A stretch of 64,000 nt of DNA from SIAF01 sp046152955 (GTDB lineage: Bacteria > Planctomycetota > Planctomycetia > Planctomycetales > Planctomycetaceae). Shown one piece after another: positions 36,035-44,640 of the stretch (the stretch's first letter is position 1; each line of letters starts with the position of its first letter). Position numbers and translations under genes: made by a program. The stretch is taken from NCBI GenBank assembly GCA_046152955.1, contig JBJXGA010000305.1, positions 16,884 through 80,883 on the forward strand, written 5' to 3'. The notes beneath the pieces were generated by a model. It was not told the DNA's origin and searched no databases. It saw only the letters and a program-made list of their open reading frames with translations.

Positions 36035-37144
36035 GCGAATGCGCCAATCGTGACCAAATTGAACGGTGAAGGGAATCCCTTACTGAGATTTTACGCTCCG
36101 GAGCCATAAACGCAAGCAATCCGCCGCAACCGGCGTGTTGTGGAAGACGTCTGTCAACCCGAGTGTGCAAAACTCGAAACAGTTGCGATCCCTACAAACC
36201 ATACGATCTATTGAGCGGAAGGCCAGCCCCTGAAACGTTTTTTTGAGGAATTTTTTGCCCGAAAATCCCTCCCGAATTTGAGGAGGGGAGCGGACGATTG
36301 GAAAAATCAGTGCGAGCGGACAAACTGGGCCAGCTTGAGCCCGGATTATTCATGATGACACTCCAACCCGAAGCGCAAGCGAGCAAGTGCGGCCCATCTT
36401 CCGTTGCGCTTCGGGTTAGTATTCAACTTGCTGCGGGCAACTCGCCCCGCAGCATGAATCATCCAGCGTCAGGCGCACTCCGTTCCCTTGGGATGCGCTG
36501 CAGCATCCCCATTTTACCCAAAACTCCCGATGATTTACTGCCTAATCGGAAACCAGAGCAGTTTCGATGGACCACGCAAATCTCAGGCCACGAAGTTGGC
36601 GCGGTCGAGACCAATCCCTGACGAGGAAATACACCCATCCCGCGGGAAGTCGACCAGGACCGCGGCAAGAACCAGGCCCGACCCAGCCTGCGATTCACAG
36701 CGCAAGTGCTTGGCTGGTAATATTTTTCGCATAATGGCCTAGCCGTACGGCGGATTCCTCCAAGCTGGATCCAGTCGCTGAAGCCAAGATCCTCGCTGAG
36801 ACCTCATCCCCCGATCTGTCGTTTGTGCTTTCCCAAGTTTTGGTCAATTTCGAGAATGATGCTACTCTTTGCAACACGCGGATTCAAGTGACTCCTCACT
36901 TCTCCGGTCCCTGGAATTCCCGACCACCGTCATTGTTCGCTCTCGGGAACGGCCATCTGCCAGACTTCCAGGGGGAAGTTTCACAATTCCATGCGGCACA
37001 ATCCCTTATTGCCGAACGATCGCTGTCGTTCTCCGTTTACGTTGTCAGCCGCCGCCGAACCTGATATGAGTGATTCTGATGTTGCCAATCCCTTTCTCTG
37101 CTTTGTTGACCCCACGCCGTTTTGTTGAAGAGGCCGTCCTGATC
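36035..37144. other. Gene-free 1.1-kb spacer between divergent units
   Basis: No coding region here has a recognisable product; the few short frames have no start context or motif. The region is less GC-rich than its flanks, for example the T-rich runs near 36240-36255. It separates the exosortase (minus) from the next gene (plus), so it should hold promoters for both, though I found no high-scoring pair. A TTGACA is present on the minus strand at 36152-36157 without a good -10 partner. A strong hairpin at 36365-36417 is listed separately. Confidence 0.6.
36365..36417. repeat. Perfect 14-bp inverted repeat (hairpin) in the spacer
   Basis: Arms aacccgaagcgcaa (36365-36378) and ttgcgcttcgggtt (36404-36417) pair perfectly over 14 bp with a 25-nt loop. 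The arm reads like the short dispersed palindromes common in planctomycete spacers (my recollection, not checked). No T-run follows, so terminator function is not supported. Confidence 0.75.
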
Positions 37145-37894
37145 ATGCTCACACGTTCGGCGTCGTTGGTCGTCTTCTGGGTCTTGGGGCTGTTTTGGAT
37201 CGACAGCGCCCCAGCCGTCGCAGAGGGTTCCAGCGGACAAGGGGCCGCCACTATGATCATGTTCGCGGCTCATGACGCGGTGCAAACAGAATTGGGGATG
37301 GACGACGAAGTGGCCAGCGAAGCGCGCATGATCGCTGGAACCTTCGGCCAGGAGATGCAGATCGCCATTCAGAAAAAAGGCCTGGGGCTCGGGGCGATGC
37401 AAAAACTGCGCGGACTCAACGAGGCCGAACGGGCCGCCAAAATGAAAGTCATCCGCGCGCAGACAGGGGAGATCAATGCGCGCCTCACCGACAAATTTCT
37501 TCCCCGTCTGAAAAAGGCCCTCACGGACGACCAGTTCTCCCGCTTGCAGGAAATCACCTGGCAGGCGTTGGGAAGCCAGGCAATGACTGATCCGGGAATG
37601 TCCGAGCAACTGCAACTGACCTCGGAGCAAACGGAGAAAATCGGCGTCATCAATGACGACTACTCGGAGCGCGAAGGGGTGCTGGTCCAGAGCGCTTTTC
37701 GCGGCGGAGGAGAAGCGACCGATTTTCAGGCGATCGACACGAAACTTCAGGCGCTCGCCAGCGAACGGGACACCAAAGTCCGTAAATTGCTGACCAAGTC
37801 TCAGCAGCAGAAATATCTGCTGCTCCGCGGGAAACCGTTCGACATGAGCGCCTTGAAAGCCGGCCTGAAACCGACCCCCCCGCCCGACAAATGA
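37145..37894 (+). CDS. Secreted protein of unknown function, helical, Gln/Lys-rich
   Basis: 249 residues from ATG 37145, giving a clean signal peptide (MLTRSASLVVFWVLGLFW, cleavage likely after AVAEG). An ATG at 37070 would add 25 residues. The mature part is charged and helical: VQTELGMDDEVASEARMIAG, KLRGLNEAERAAKM, LPRLKKALTDDQFSRLQEIT and LLTKSQQQKYLLLRGKPF. These resemble the L-T-x-x-Q and Spy/CpxP-like repeats of periplasmic helical hairpin proteins, but only loosely. Such repeated 'T-x-x-Q-x-x-K' helices occur in many planctomycete secreted proteins. Function unknown. Convergent with the next gene. Confidence 0.8.
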   Translation: MLTRSASLVVFWVLGLFWIDSAPAVAEGSSGQGAATMIMFAAHDAVQTELGMDDEVASEARMIAGTFGQEMQIAIQKKGLGLGAMQKLRGLNEAERAAKMKVIRAQTGEINARLTDKFLPRLKKALTDDQFSRLQEITWQALGSQAMTDPGMSEQLQLTSEQTEKIGVINDDYSEREGVLVQSAFRGGGEATDFQAIDTKLQALASERDTKVRKLLTKSQQQKYLLLRGKPFDMSALKAGLKPTPPPDK

Positions 37895-37967
37895 CCACGC
37901 CTGCTGAGTTCGGCGGGGTGGTTTCACCTGCGACGTCAAGTTGCGGCAGCCTGGCTGCTCCCCACCG

Positions 37968-38960
37968 TTAGCGGCTGAAGTAGTAGAGACTGGGATCATC
38001 AACGACCCACTCCGTCGACCAGCTTCGGCCGTCATCCTGAACGACGATGTTGAAGAAGAACGTATTCAGCGTTTCTCCGGTATTGCCGTACGGCTTGGTG
38101 GTCGCCAGGTGGTCCTTCTCCGTCAACGGATCCACTCCCGGACTGGCGTAATATTGAACCATTCCGTCAGGAGTGAACGTCATCCCCAGCGTCCACCAGC
38201 CGGTCTTGGTGATTCTCGGACCGACAATGTCTTCCCCCCGTTCGTCGGAACGGATCAGCAACAGCGCCGAGTCTTCGGTGTTCTTCCCGTCCGTCTTGCT
38301 GTTGAACTGAATGAAGAACCCGGGCCAGTATTCCTCGCGTTTCATCGAGACGCGGCCAAGTTTCCAGAGTTTTTTGCGCGTGGAGGTTTCCGGCTTCAGG
38401 GAACTCCCCGTCAATTCGGCGCGAAAGCCGAATGAGGCACCGGTTCGGTTCTCCCAATACTCAAACGGGGGAAGAAACACGCGAACCACCACGCTGGGGC
38501 TTTTGGAAACCGGCACCGGTCCCCCCAGCAGTTGCGACACATTGACGAGCAGATCGTCCTGCTGCATCTTGTAACTGAGCCGGCCGGGAACCCCTGCCAG
38601 GCTGGTCCGCATCAGGAGTGCCCCCTGGCTGCCCGGTAGCCCGCCGGGGGGAGTCTCCACCCGGACGATCTTGTCAGGATGTCCACGATACGTGCTCTCG
38701 TAGATTCGCTGATTCTTGGAGATCCCGGCAGGCAATCGATCGTCCTGATCGATGTTGGCGCTGCTTTTGGGGCCATTGACGTGGTAACCCCACTCCGGAT
38801 CTTCGAAGTCGTCCCCAACCTGCGCGACTTTCTGGCCGCGGCCCGGCACGACCCGCGACTGGTATTGGGCCAGCCCAGTCCCGGCCGTCAGGGCCAGCAG
38901 CCCCCCCACCATCAGCCGCTTGTTTCTCAGCAGACTTCGCAGCGTATTGACGATCTTCAT
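37968..38960 (-). CDS. Secreted protein of unknown function (planctomycete type)
   Basis: 330 residues. An N-terminal signal-like segment (LMVGGLLALTAGTGLA) is followed by QVGDDFEDPEWGYHVNGPKSSANID, in which the DDFED-x-x-W stretch resembles the opening of jelly-roll/concanavalin-like domains. Later parts (FEYWENRTGASFGFRAEL, EEYWPGFFIQFNS, KTGWWTLGMTFTPDGMVQYYASPG) have the alternation expected of beta strands. A carbohydrate-binding or glucanase-like fold is possible, but no catalytic pair is visible, so I do not assign a function. Located downstream of a small possible lipoprotein on the same strand. Confidence 0.85.
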   Translation of the reverse strand: MKIVNTLRSLLRNKRLMVGGLLALTAGTGLAQYQSRVVPGRGQKVAQVGDDFEDPEWGYHVNGPKSSANIDQDDRLPAGISKNQRIYESTYRGHPDKIVRVETPPGGLPGSQGALLMRTSLAGVPGRLSYKMQQDDLLVNVSQLLGGPVPVSKSPSVVVRVFLPPFEYWENRTGASFGFRAELTGSSLKPETSTRKKLWKLGRVSMKREEYWPGFFIQFNSKTDGKNTEDSALLLIRSDERGEDIVGPRITKTGWWTLGMTFTPDGMVQYYASPGVDPLTEKDHLATTKPYGNTGETLNTFFFNIVVQDDGRSWSTEWVVDDPSLYYFSR

Positions 38961-39017
38961 GCTCGTGCCTCGCCTACCCCGATCGATCCGGGGAATAAAC
39001 TGGTCCAGAAAAATGGG

Positions 39018-39233
39018 TCAGGGAGCGTACAGCGGCTCGTGATGGGGTGCGTCGGGTGGCCAGCGCAAGCAGGACGCCAATCGTTCTTCGAATGGAACCC
39101 GGTGATCGCGGGCCACCAGCGGCGGCCAACTCCCAGGGTTTGCGCTTGTCGCGCAGCCAACCAACAGCGGTCCAGCCAGGCAGGCTGCCAGACACGTTCT
39201 GATGCAGCCCCCCTGGATTTCCCGACGCAGCAT
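39018..39233 (-). CDS. Possible small lipoprotein
   Basis: 71 residues. A positively charged start (MLRREIQ) is followed by a short hydrophobic run ending in a lipobox, AGPLLVGC, with the lipidated Cys at 27 and Ala at +2. The remaining 44 residues are polar and contain no known motif. GGAAGG lies about six bases before the ATG, a reasonable ribosome binding site. It lies 57 bp upstream of the next gene on the same strand. Similarity to a real gene is not established; chance open frames are common at this GC content. Confidence 0.45.
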   Translation of the reverse strand: MLRREIQGGCIRTCLAACLAGPLLVGCATSANPGSWPPLVARDHRVPFEERLASCLRWPPDAPHHEPLYAP

Positions 39234-39410
39234 GACTGGCCTTCCATGACAGGATGGCAGTCAACTCGTGGGAAAGCGCGACCCCCTCCCAGGCGTCAAC
39301 CGCCAAGCAGCCATTTTATCGGCAATCCTGGAGGCCCCGGCATCAACGGTGCGAATCAACCGCGCCAACCCGCGCCATCGGCATACCTTGACGCGCCCCC
39401 AACCCCCACA

Positions 39411-39470
39411 GGCGAACGGCCCAGCGTAAGCTGGCCGGTCAGGCGACAGCCCAGCCCAAGTTGGCCGGAC
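39411..39470. repeat. Palindromic dispersed repeat (one full and one degenerate copy)
   Basis: A unit beginning ggcgaacggc and carrying agcgtaagctggcc lies at 39411-39439, and a decayed second copy (cccaagttggccgga) follows at about 39447-39470. The same unit returns at 62682-62709. The inner part folds as GCC-AGC / GCT-GGC around GTAA. It lies between a possible lipoprotein and the next gene in a spacer with no gene. Confidence 0.75.
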
Positions 39471-39490
39471 ATCAAGCCCCCACACCCGAC

Positions 39491-40591
39491 CTACTGCCCC
39501 GCCGGATTGAATCCCCCCACCGCCGGTTCCGCGGAGGTCTCCTTCGCGGACTTGAGATCAAAGTTCAACTGCCGATTACCCCCTTTGGGAACTTCAGCCG
39601 TCAACGTGGTTCGTTCGTTGTAATGAGGGGGAAGAATCTGCACCCCCGTTTGATTCGTCGAGGTGATCTGCACCCGATGCTTTCCGATCACAGCTCCAGG
39701 GGCCAGAGCGGTGTAGGACAGCGTGTATTTTCCATTGGCATCGGTCAGCGCAGACGAACTCCCCAGATTGAGATCCTGCTTTTTGGGATCGGCTCCCTCG
39801 GGCAAAAAGGTGATGTAGGCCAGCGCCAACGGGGCGCCATCCAGGGTCACCACTCCCGAAACCGGCGCCAGTGGGGGAAGATCGCCCCTAAGCCATTGGG
39901 AATACCACCACCAGTAGATCCCCAGCGCCAGGACGATTCCCGCGGCGGCCGGACCGATGTACTTGCTGAAATACAGGACCACCTCTTTGACCGAATACCC
40001 TTCTTCATCGGTCACATCCCGTTCGCCCTGGCCAAAGGCGCGAGTGGCCCGTTGGGGGTCCAGTTCACCCCCCCCGCCTTTATCGCCACGGGCCATCAGC
40101 GACTTGGCGATGCCGGCCGCTGTGGTCGCTGGCGGGGCTGCAGCCGGAGCGGCACCACGGCGCGGCGGCTTCCCTTTGGCTCGGCGGACTTCTCCTTCGT
40201 CCTCTTTGGCCCAGTCATCGGCGTCTTCGTCGATCGCCTCGTCGTTTTCGATGACCAGGTATCCCCCCCGTTTGGGGGCCGGACCTGACTCCAGAATCTT
40301 TTCGATTTCGTCGTCGCTGAGATTGGAATCCCCGCCGTCAGTCGCGGGGTCGGCCAGAGCGGTCGAAAGTTCAAAATGCGAATCGGGACCAGCCGCTGCG
40401 TCTTCAGGCTGCTGGTCATGCGCGGGCGCAGACGCGATCACCAAGGGGCGTGCTTGGGCCTCGCTCCCGCCGTCGGGATCGGGAACGCGAAACTCCCCCT
40501 TACACTTAGGACAGCGCCCCTGCGTGCCTGCCTTCTCATCCCTGATGTTGAGCACCGAGCCGCATTCTTCACACTGATAGCGAATCGTCAT
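39491..40591 (-). CDS. Zinc-ribbon, single-pass membrane protein with C-terminal transthyretin-like domain
   Basis: 366 residues. It begins TIRYQCEECGSVLNI and QGRCPKCKGEF: two Cys-x2-Cys pairs forming a zinc ribbon. A long acidic, Ala/Pro-rich linker (about 40-200) includes a DDEIEKILESG patch. One membrane segment follows (AAAGIVLALGIYWWWY), then a compact domain with VSGVVTLDGAPLALAYITFLP, DANGKYTLSY and HRVQITSTNQ, a prealbumin-like (carboxypeptidase-regulatory) fold. This layout is common in planctomycetes beside DUF1559 pilin-like genes, here 8 bp downstream of one. Topology suggests the ribbon in the cytoplasm and the Ig-like fold outside. Function unknown. Confidence 0.85.
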   Translation of the reverse strand: MTIRYQCEECGSVLNIRDEKAGTQGRCPKCKGEFRVPDPDGGSEAQARPLVIASAPAHDQQPEDAAAGPDSHFELSTALADPATDGGDSNLSDDEIEKILESGPAPKRGGYLVIENDEAIDEDADDWAKEDEGEVRRAKGKPPRRGAAPAAAPPATTAAGIAKSLMARGDKGGGGELDPQRATRAFGQGERDVTDEEGYSVKEVVLYFSKYIGPAAAGIVLALGIYWWWYSQWLRGDLPPLAPVSGVVTLDGAPLALAYITFLPEGADPKKQDLNLGSSSALTDANGKYTLSYTALAPGAVIGKHRVQITSTNQTGVQILPPHYNERTTLTAEVPKGGNRQLNFDLKSAKETSAEPAVGGFNPAGQ

Positions 40592-40598
40592 GCCTGGA

Positions 40599-41738
40599 TC
40601 ACTCGAACAGCCCGCCGGGGACGGGAACGCGGTTGGCGATATTGCCGAGGTTCTGGAAGACCGTCAGGTTGATGTTCTGGCTGATGCCATGCACGGCGCC
40701 GTCGGCGAACAGGAAATTGCACACCTGCGGATGCTGACTTCCGGGGACGTCGTAATGCACCTGCTTGTTGATTCCGAACCGGCAACTGAACATGGTTGCC
40801 GCGCCCCCCCAAGCCCAGCCGTCGCTGCTCTGGAGCAGGGGATTGATCGTCTGTTCGAACACGCCGTTCAATCGCTGCACTTCCCCCACCATGATGACGT
40901 TGGTCAAGCCGTCGGAAATGTCCGCAACGGCCGTGTTGCTGTTCACATAAAACACCCCCCGGTGGAGGTTGGCCGGCAACAGGGTGTAGGGCTGCTGCGA
41001 ATTGACCTGCGGCCAGTTAAGCTGTCCGGGCATCAAGTCCCAGGTGGCGCGGTTGTCGTTGTCGTTGAACGCCGGTCCGGAGCCGGTGCATCCGCCGTAG
41101 TCGTTGCCGCCACCATACCAGTTGGGATTCACGCGAAAGACGTTCTGATAACTCTTGGGGTCCATGTTCTTGCGGCGACTGGGGCAGTAAAATGTGGCGA
41201 TCTCTTCCTGCGCCGGAAAGATCGACACAAACCCCGTCCCGGCATCAATCCTCGTCTCATTCGTGCCGTTCCACCAGACGTTGTAATTGAAGTTCCAATA
41301 GTCGTAGACATTGGTCTTGTCCAACCCCGGCAGTATCATGAGCATCCAGCTCGTCCCTTGCAGTCCCGCCCCAGGACCGGACTGCTGCAATATCGCCGGA
41401 TTGCCATTGGCCATCCCCACACCGGTCGCGACCCCCAACTGCGAGGTGGTCGATTCGAACGGCCAGGCATAGCGCAGGGTGTTGGCGGTGAAGCCCCCGT
41501 TGTACAGGACGTTCACCTGGCCGGGGGGAAAGACCTTGTGCTGATCATGGTAGTTTTGCAGCGCCAGCCCAATCTGTTTGAGGTTGTTCTGGCATTGCGT
41601 TCGCCGCGCCGCCTCGCGGGCGTTTTGGACGGCCGGCAGCAAGAGCGCCACCAGGATGCCAATGATCGTGATCACCACCAACAATTCGATCAACGTGAAG
41701 CCGACGCGGCGGCGCCGCCTGAATGCTACTTGGCGCAT
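40599..41738 (-). CDS. DUF1559 protein with type IV pilin-like N-terminus
   Basis: 379 residues. After basic residues (RRRRRVG) comes the prepilin cleavage region FTLIELLVVITIIGILVALLLPA, followed by AREAARRTQCQNNLKQIGLALQNYHD, the hallmark of the DUF1559 family found mainly in planctomycetes. Near the end HPQVCNFLFADGAVHG fits the H-x9-DG motif. It should be processed by a prepilin peptidase and assembled or secreted by a type II/IV-like machine. A good ribosome binding site (AAAGGTGA, 41742-41749) precedes ATG 41738, and a promoter candidate is listed upstream. It forms an operon with the zinc-ribbon protein. Confidence 0.95.
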   Translation of the reverse strand: MRQVAFRRRRRVGFTLIELLVVITIIGILVALLLPAVQNAREAARRTQCQNNLKQIGLALQNYHDQHKVFPPGQVNVLYNGGFTANTLRYAWPFESTTSQLGVATGVGMANGNPAILQQSGPGAGLQGTSWMLMILPGLDKTNVYDYWNFNYNVWWNGTNETRIDAGTGFVSIFPAQEEIATFYCPSRRKNMDPKSYQNVFRVNPNWYGGGNDYGGCTGSGPAFNDNDNRATWDLMPGQLNWPQVNSQQPYTLLPANLHRGVFYVNSNTAVADISDGLTNVIMVGEVQRLNGVFEQTINPLLQSSDGWAWGGAATMFSCRFGINKQVHYDVPGSQHPQVCNFLFADGAVHGISQNINLTVFQNLGNIANRVPVPGGLFE

Positions 41739-41874
41739 AAGTCACCTTTCACTCGGGATGCGGAAAAAACCAAAATCGACACTCGCGCCGGTCAGGGCAC
41801 GTGGCACTCGTCCTGTGACTATTGGTATGAGCCCCCAATCCCGCAACGCGGCGACGGGGAGCCCGCCCCCAGCT

Positions 41875-41902
41875 ATCATACCGTTTCCCGATTCCTTGTG
41901 AA
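41875..41902 (-). promoter_or_regulatory. Candidate sigma-70 type promoter for the DUF1559 operon
   Basis: Minus-strand TTCACA (41897-41902) and TATGAT (41875-41880) are 16 bp apart, each 5 of 6 to consensus. The predicted start is about 130 bases before the DUF1559 ATG. It is the best-scoring signal in the 387-bp divergent spacer 41739-42125, which otherwise holds no gene. Confidence 0.45.
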
Positions 41903-42125
41903 CAGCAGTCCGCTATTTCCGGAGCAAAAATCTGACGAATCTCCAGGTCGCCGGTCCTGACGATTGCAACGCCAAGTCCCAAGAAAACGGACTTTCTCCC
42001 CCTTCCAACGGTCGAACAGCGGGGGACTGGTTTACAGCGACTGGCGGGTCGGTTACAAAAAACCAACCTCGATGGTCCGTCCTGGTGGGCTTGTTCCTCC
42101 GTCACCCCGCAACTCGAGACGATTC

Positions 42126-44501
42126 ATGCATCCTACCGCACCTCGTTTGCCGTGCCGCCGACTTTTGAATTGGGCCGTTCTATCGGGGCTTTTGGGACAG
42201 TGTGTCCCCCTGGCAACCGCCGCCGATCCCCCCGCGGCCAGCGCTGCCGCTCCCCCCGCGGCTGGACACTCACTGCATGGCGAGAGTTTCAACGAAGGGC
42301 CACGGCAGCGGGCCTATGTGATGCAGGGGACCGGTCCGGTCAAGTTTCCCGTCACCTGCACCAATCCGCAGGTTCAGGAGTTCATCAATCAGGGGATTGG
42401 GCAGTTGCACGGCTTCTGGTACTTCGAAGCCGAACGCTCATTCCGCCAGGCCGCCGCGCTGGAACCCAATTGCGCCAGCGCCTATTGGGGCATGGCAATG
42501 GCCAATACCAACAACGAAAAGCGGGCCAAGAGCTTCATTGCCGAAGCGGTCAAACGCAAAACTGGCATCACCGAGCGCGAGACAATGTACATCGACGCGC
42601 TGGACGCCCTGTACAAAAGCGATCTATCTCAGGCCAGGAACGACCAGGAACGCCAGCAGAGAAACCGCGAGCGCTTCGAGGCCTACGCCAAGGCGCTGGA
42701 ACGCATCCTCTACAAGTTCCCCACGGATCTGGAGGCCAAGGCGCTCCTGGGACTGCAATTGTGGTTGAACCGGAATTCCGGCAGCGAGATTGGCAGCCAT
42801 CTGGCGGTCGATGCCCTGCTCAAGGAAGTCCTGGCGGTCGAGCCGATGCATCCCTGCCATCATTACCGCATCCATCTGTGGGACTACGAAAAGGCGGACC
42901 TGGCGCTCGACTCAGCCGCCCGTTGCGGGCAGGCCGCTCCGGGGATCGCTCACATGTGGCACATGTCGGGGCACATCTTCTCGCGACTGGAACGATACGC
43001 GGACGCCGCCTGGCAACAGGAAGCGTCGGCTCGCGTCGATCATGCCTACATGATGCGCGACCGCATTTTCCCCGATCAGATCCACAATTACGCTCACAAC
43101 AATGAATGGCTGATTCGGGATCTGGCGCATGTGGGACGCGTTCGGGACGCCATCGATCTGGCCAAAAACCTCTCCGAGCTCCCCCGCCATCCGCAACACA
43201 ACCCTCTGGCGGGAGGCAAGAGCGCTCAATTCGGCCGCATGCGTCTGTTCGAAGAGCTGACCCGATTTGAACTGTGGGACGAATTGACCACGTTGTGCGA
43301 GACTCCCTATTTGGAGGCGACCGACCTGCCGGCCGAACAGATCAAGCGGCTCAGAACGCTTGGCGCCGCCCGCTTCCGCAAAGGAGACGCCCAGGGGGGC
43401 GCCGCGTTGCTTCAGGAGATTGAAACTCGACTTCTCCAGGCTCGGGGGCTTACCGCGGGGGCAGAATTTCGTCCCGCTCCCGTGGCGCGGCCATCGAACG
43501 AAGATGGATCTCCCGCTCCCAAGTCGGACGCAGAAAATCAGCAAGAGGCGCGCGCCCGACCCCTCGAATTGGCGCAGGACGAACTCCGCGGCCACCAGGC
43601 TGTCTCGCAGGGTAACTTCAAGGCGGCGCTCGTATTTCTCAAACGAGCTGGCGGCGTCGATCCCAGCTATCTGGCGCGTCTGGAGTGGCAATCGGGAGAC
43701 AAGGCCGAAGGACTCAAGTCGGCCAGGGCCGCAGTCTCTTCGCATAAAAATCAGGCGCAGCACCTGGCGGCGCTGGTGGAACTCTTGTGGCAATCGGGCG
43801 AGAACAAAGAAGCGACGGAGCGGTTTGCGGAACTCCGTGAATTGGCCGCGCGGGCAGACCTGGATATCCCTCCCTTCGCCCGCCTGGCGCCAATTGCCGC
43901 GGCGCTGGGTTATCCGGCCGATTGGCGCGTTTCAAAACCCGATCTGCCCGATGTCGGCCAGCGTCCCCCACTGGACTCACTGGGCCCTTACCGCTGGTCC
44001 CCCACTGGGGCGCCAGACTGGAACCTGACCGACGCCTCCGGACAGGAATACTCGCTGGCGCAGTATCGCGGTCGCCCGGTGGTGCTGATTTTCTATCTGG
44101 GATATCAGTGCTTGCATTGCGCCGAGCAATTGCAGAAATTCGCCCCGCTGACGGCGGAGTTTCAGGCCGCCGGAATCTCGCTGCTGGCCGTCAGCACCGA
44201 CGATCGCAGCGGCCTGGCCAAGTCGCTCGAAAACTACAAATCGGGAGTCTTTCCCTTCCCACTGACGACCGACTCCGGCCTGCATGTGTTCCGCAGCTAC
44301 CGGGCGTTTGACGATTTCGAGCAGAAACCGCTGCATGGGACATTTTTCATCGACCATGCCGGTCTGGTCCGCTGGCACGACATCAGCCACGAGCCATTCC
44401 AGGACGCGAAGTTCCTGCTCGAAGAGGCCAAGCGTTTGCTGTCCCTTTCCGGAAATCGGTCCCCCGGAAACGTTACCGGGCCGGGGATCACGGCCCGGTA
44501 A
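42126..44501 (+). CDS. TPR-containing protein fused to a C-terminal redoxin domain
   Basis: 791 residues from ATG 42126; an open frame continues upstream but without a signal peptide. The start gives a signal-like run (LLNWAVLSGLLGQCVPLATAA). The middle contains TPR-like helices (GFWYFEAERSFRQAAALEPNCASAYWGMAMA). From about residue 640 a thioredoxin-fold domain appears: LTDASGQEYSLAQYRGRPVVLIFYLGYQCLHCAEQL with a C-x2-C redox pair, SLLAVSTDDRSG, and GTFFIDHAGLVRW. That is an AhpC/TSA-type redoxin. It may reduce or repair partners recruited by the TPR region in the envelope. Ends with a hairpin at the stop codon. Confidence 0.88.
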   Translation: MHPTAPRLPCRRLLNWAVLSGLLGQCVPLATAADPPAASAAAPPAAGHSLHGESFNEGPRQRAYVMQGTGPVKFPVTCTNPQVQEFINQGIGQLHGFWYFEAERSFRQAAALEPNCASAYWGMAMANTNNEKRAKSFIAEAVKRKTGITERETMYIDALDALYKSDLSQARNDQERQQRNRERFEAYAKALERILYKFPTDLEAKALLGLQLWLNRNSGSEIGSHLAVDALLKEVLAVEPMHPCHHYRIHLWDYEKADLALDSAARCGQAAPGIAHMWHMSGHIFSRLERYADAAWQQEASARVDHAYMMRDRIFPDQIHNYAHNNEWLIRDLAHVGRVRDAIDLAKNLSELPRHPQHNPLAGGKSAQFGRMRLFEELTRFELWDELTTLCETPYLEATDLPAEQIKRLRTLGAARFRKGDAQGGAALLQEIETRLLQARGLTAGAEFRPAPVARPSNEDGSPAPKSDAENQQEARARPLELAQDELRGHQAVSQGNFKAALVFLKRAGGVDPSYLARLEWQSGDKAEGLKSARAAVSSHKNQAQHLAALVELLWQSGENKEATERFAELRELAARADLDIPPFARLAPIAAALGYPADWRVSKPDLPDVGQRPPLDSLGPYRWSPTGAPDWNLTDASGQEYSLAQYRGRPVVLIFYLGYQCLHCAEQLQKFAPLTAEFQAAGISLLAVSTDDRSGLAKSLENYKSGVFPFPLTTDSGLHVFRSYRAFDDFEQKPLHGTFFIDHAGLVRWHDISHEPFQDAKFLLEEAKRLLSLSGNRSPGNVTGPGITAR
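44473..44501. terminator. Perfect 10-bp hairpin overlapping the stop codon
   Basis: ttaccgggcc (44473-44482) and ggcccggtaa (44492-44501) pair perfectly around a 9-nt loop; the right arm ends in the TAA stop of the redoxin fusion. No U-run follows on the plus strand, so a classical intrinsic terminator is doubtful. It is GC-rich and stable, and could act with a factor. Confidence 0.4.
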
Positions 44502-44640
44502 AGACCAATCTAATCGATGCACTACTGCGACGGGTAACACGCCGCGCGATCTGGAGCGGAATCGTCCCGGCGGAAACGGGGCGCGTCAATGCATCTGAAA
44601 GCTGTGGCACGGCCAGACTTCGCGATCCGCGTCACACGCC

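Noticed and set aside
36298..36621. Plus-strand 107-aa frame in the long spacer
   Set aside because: It crosses the 14-bp inverted repeat and has no signal, domain or start context.
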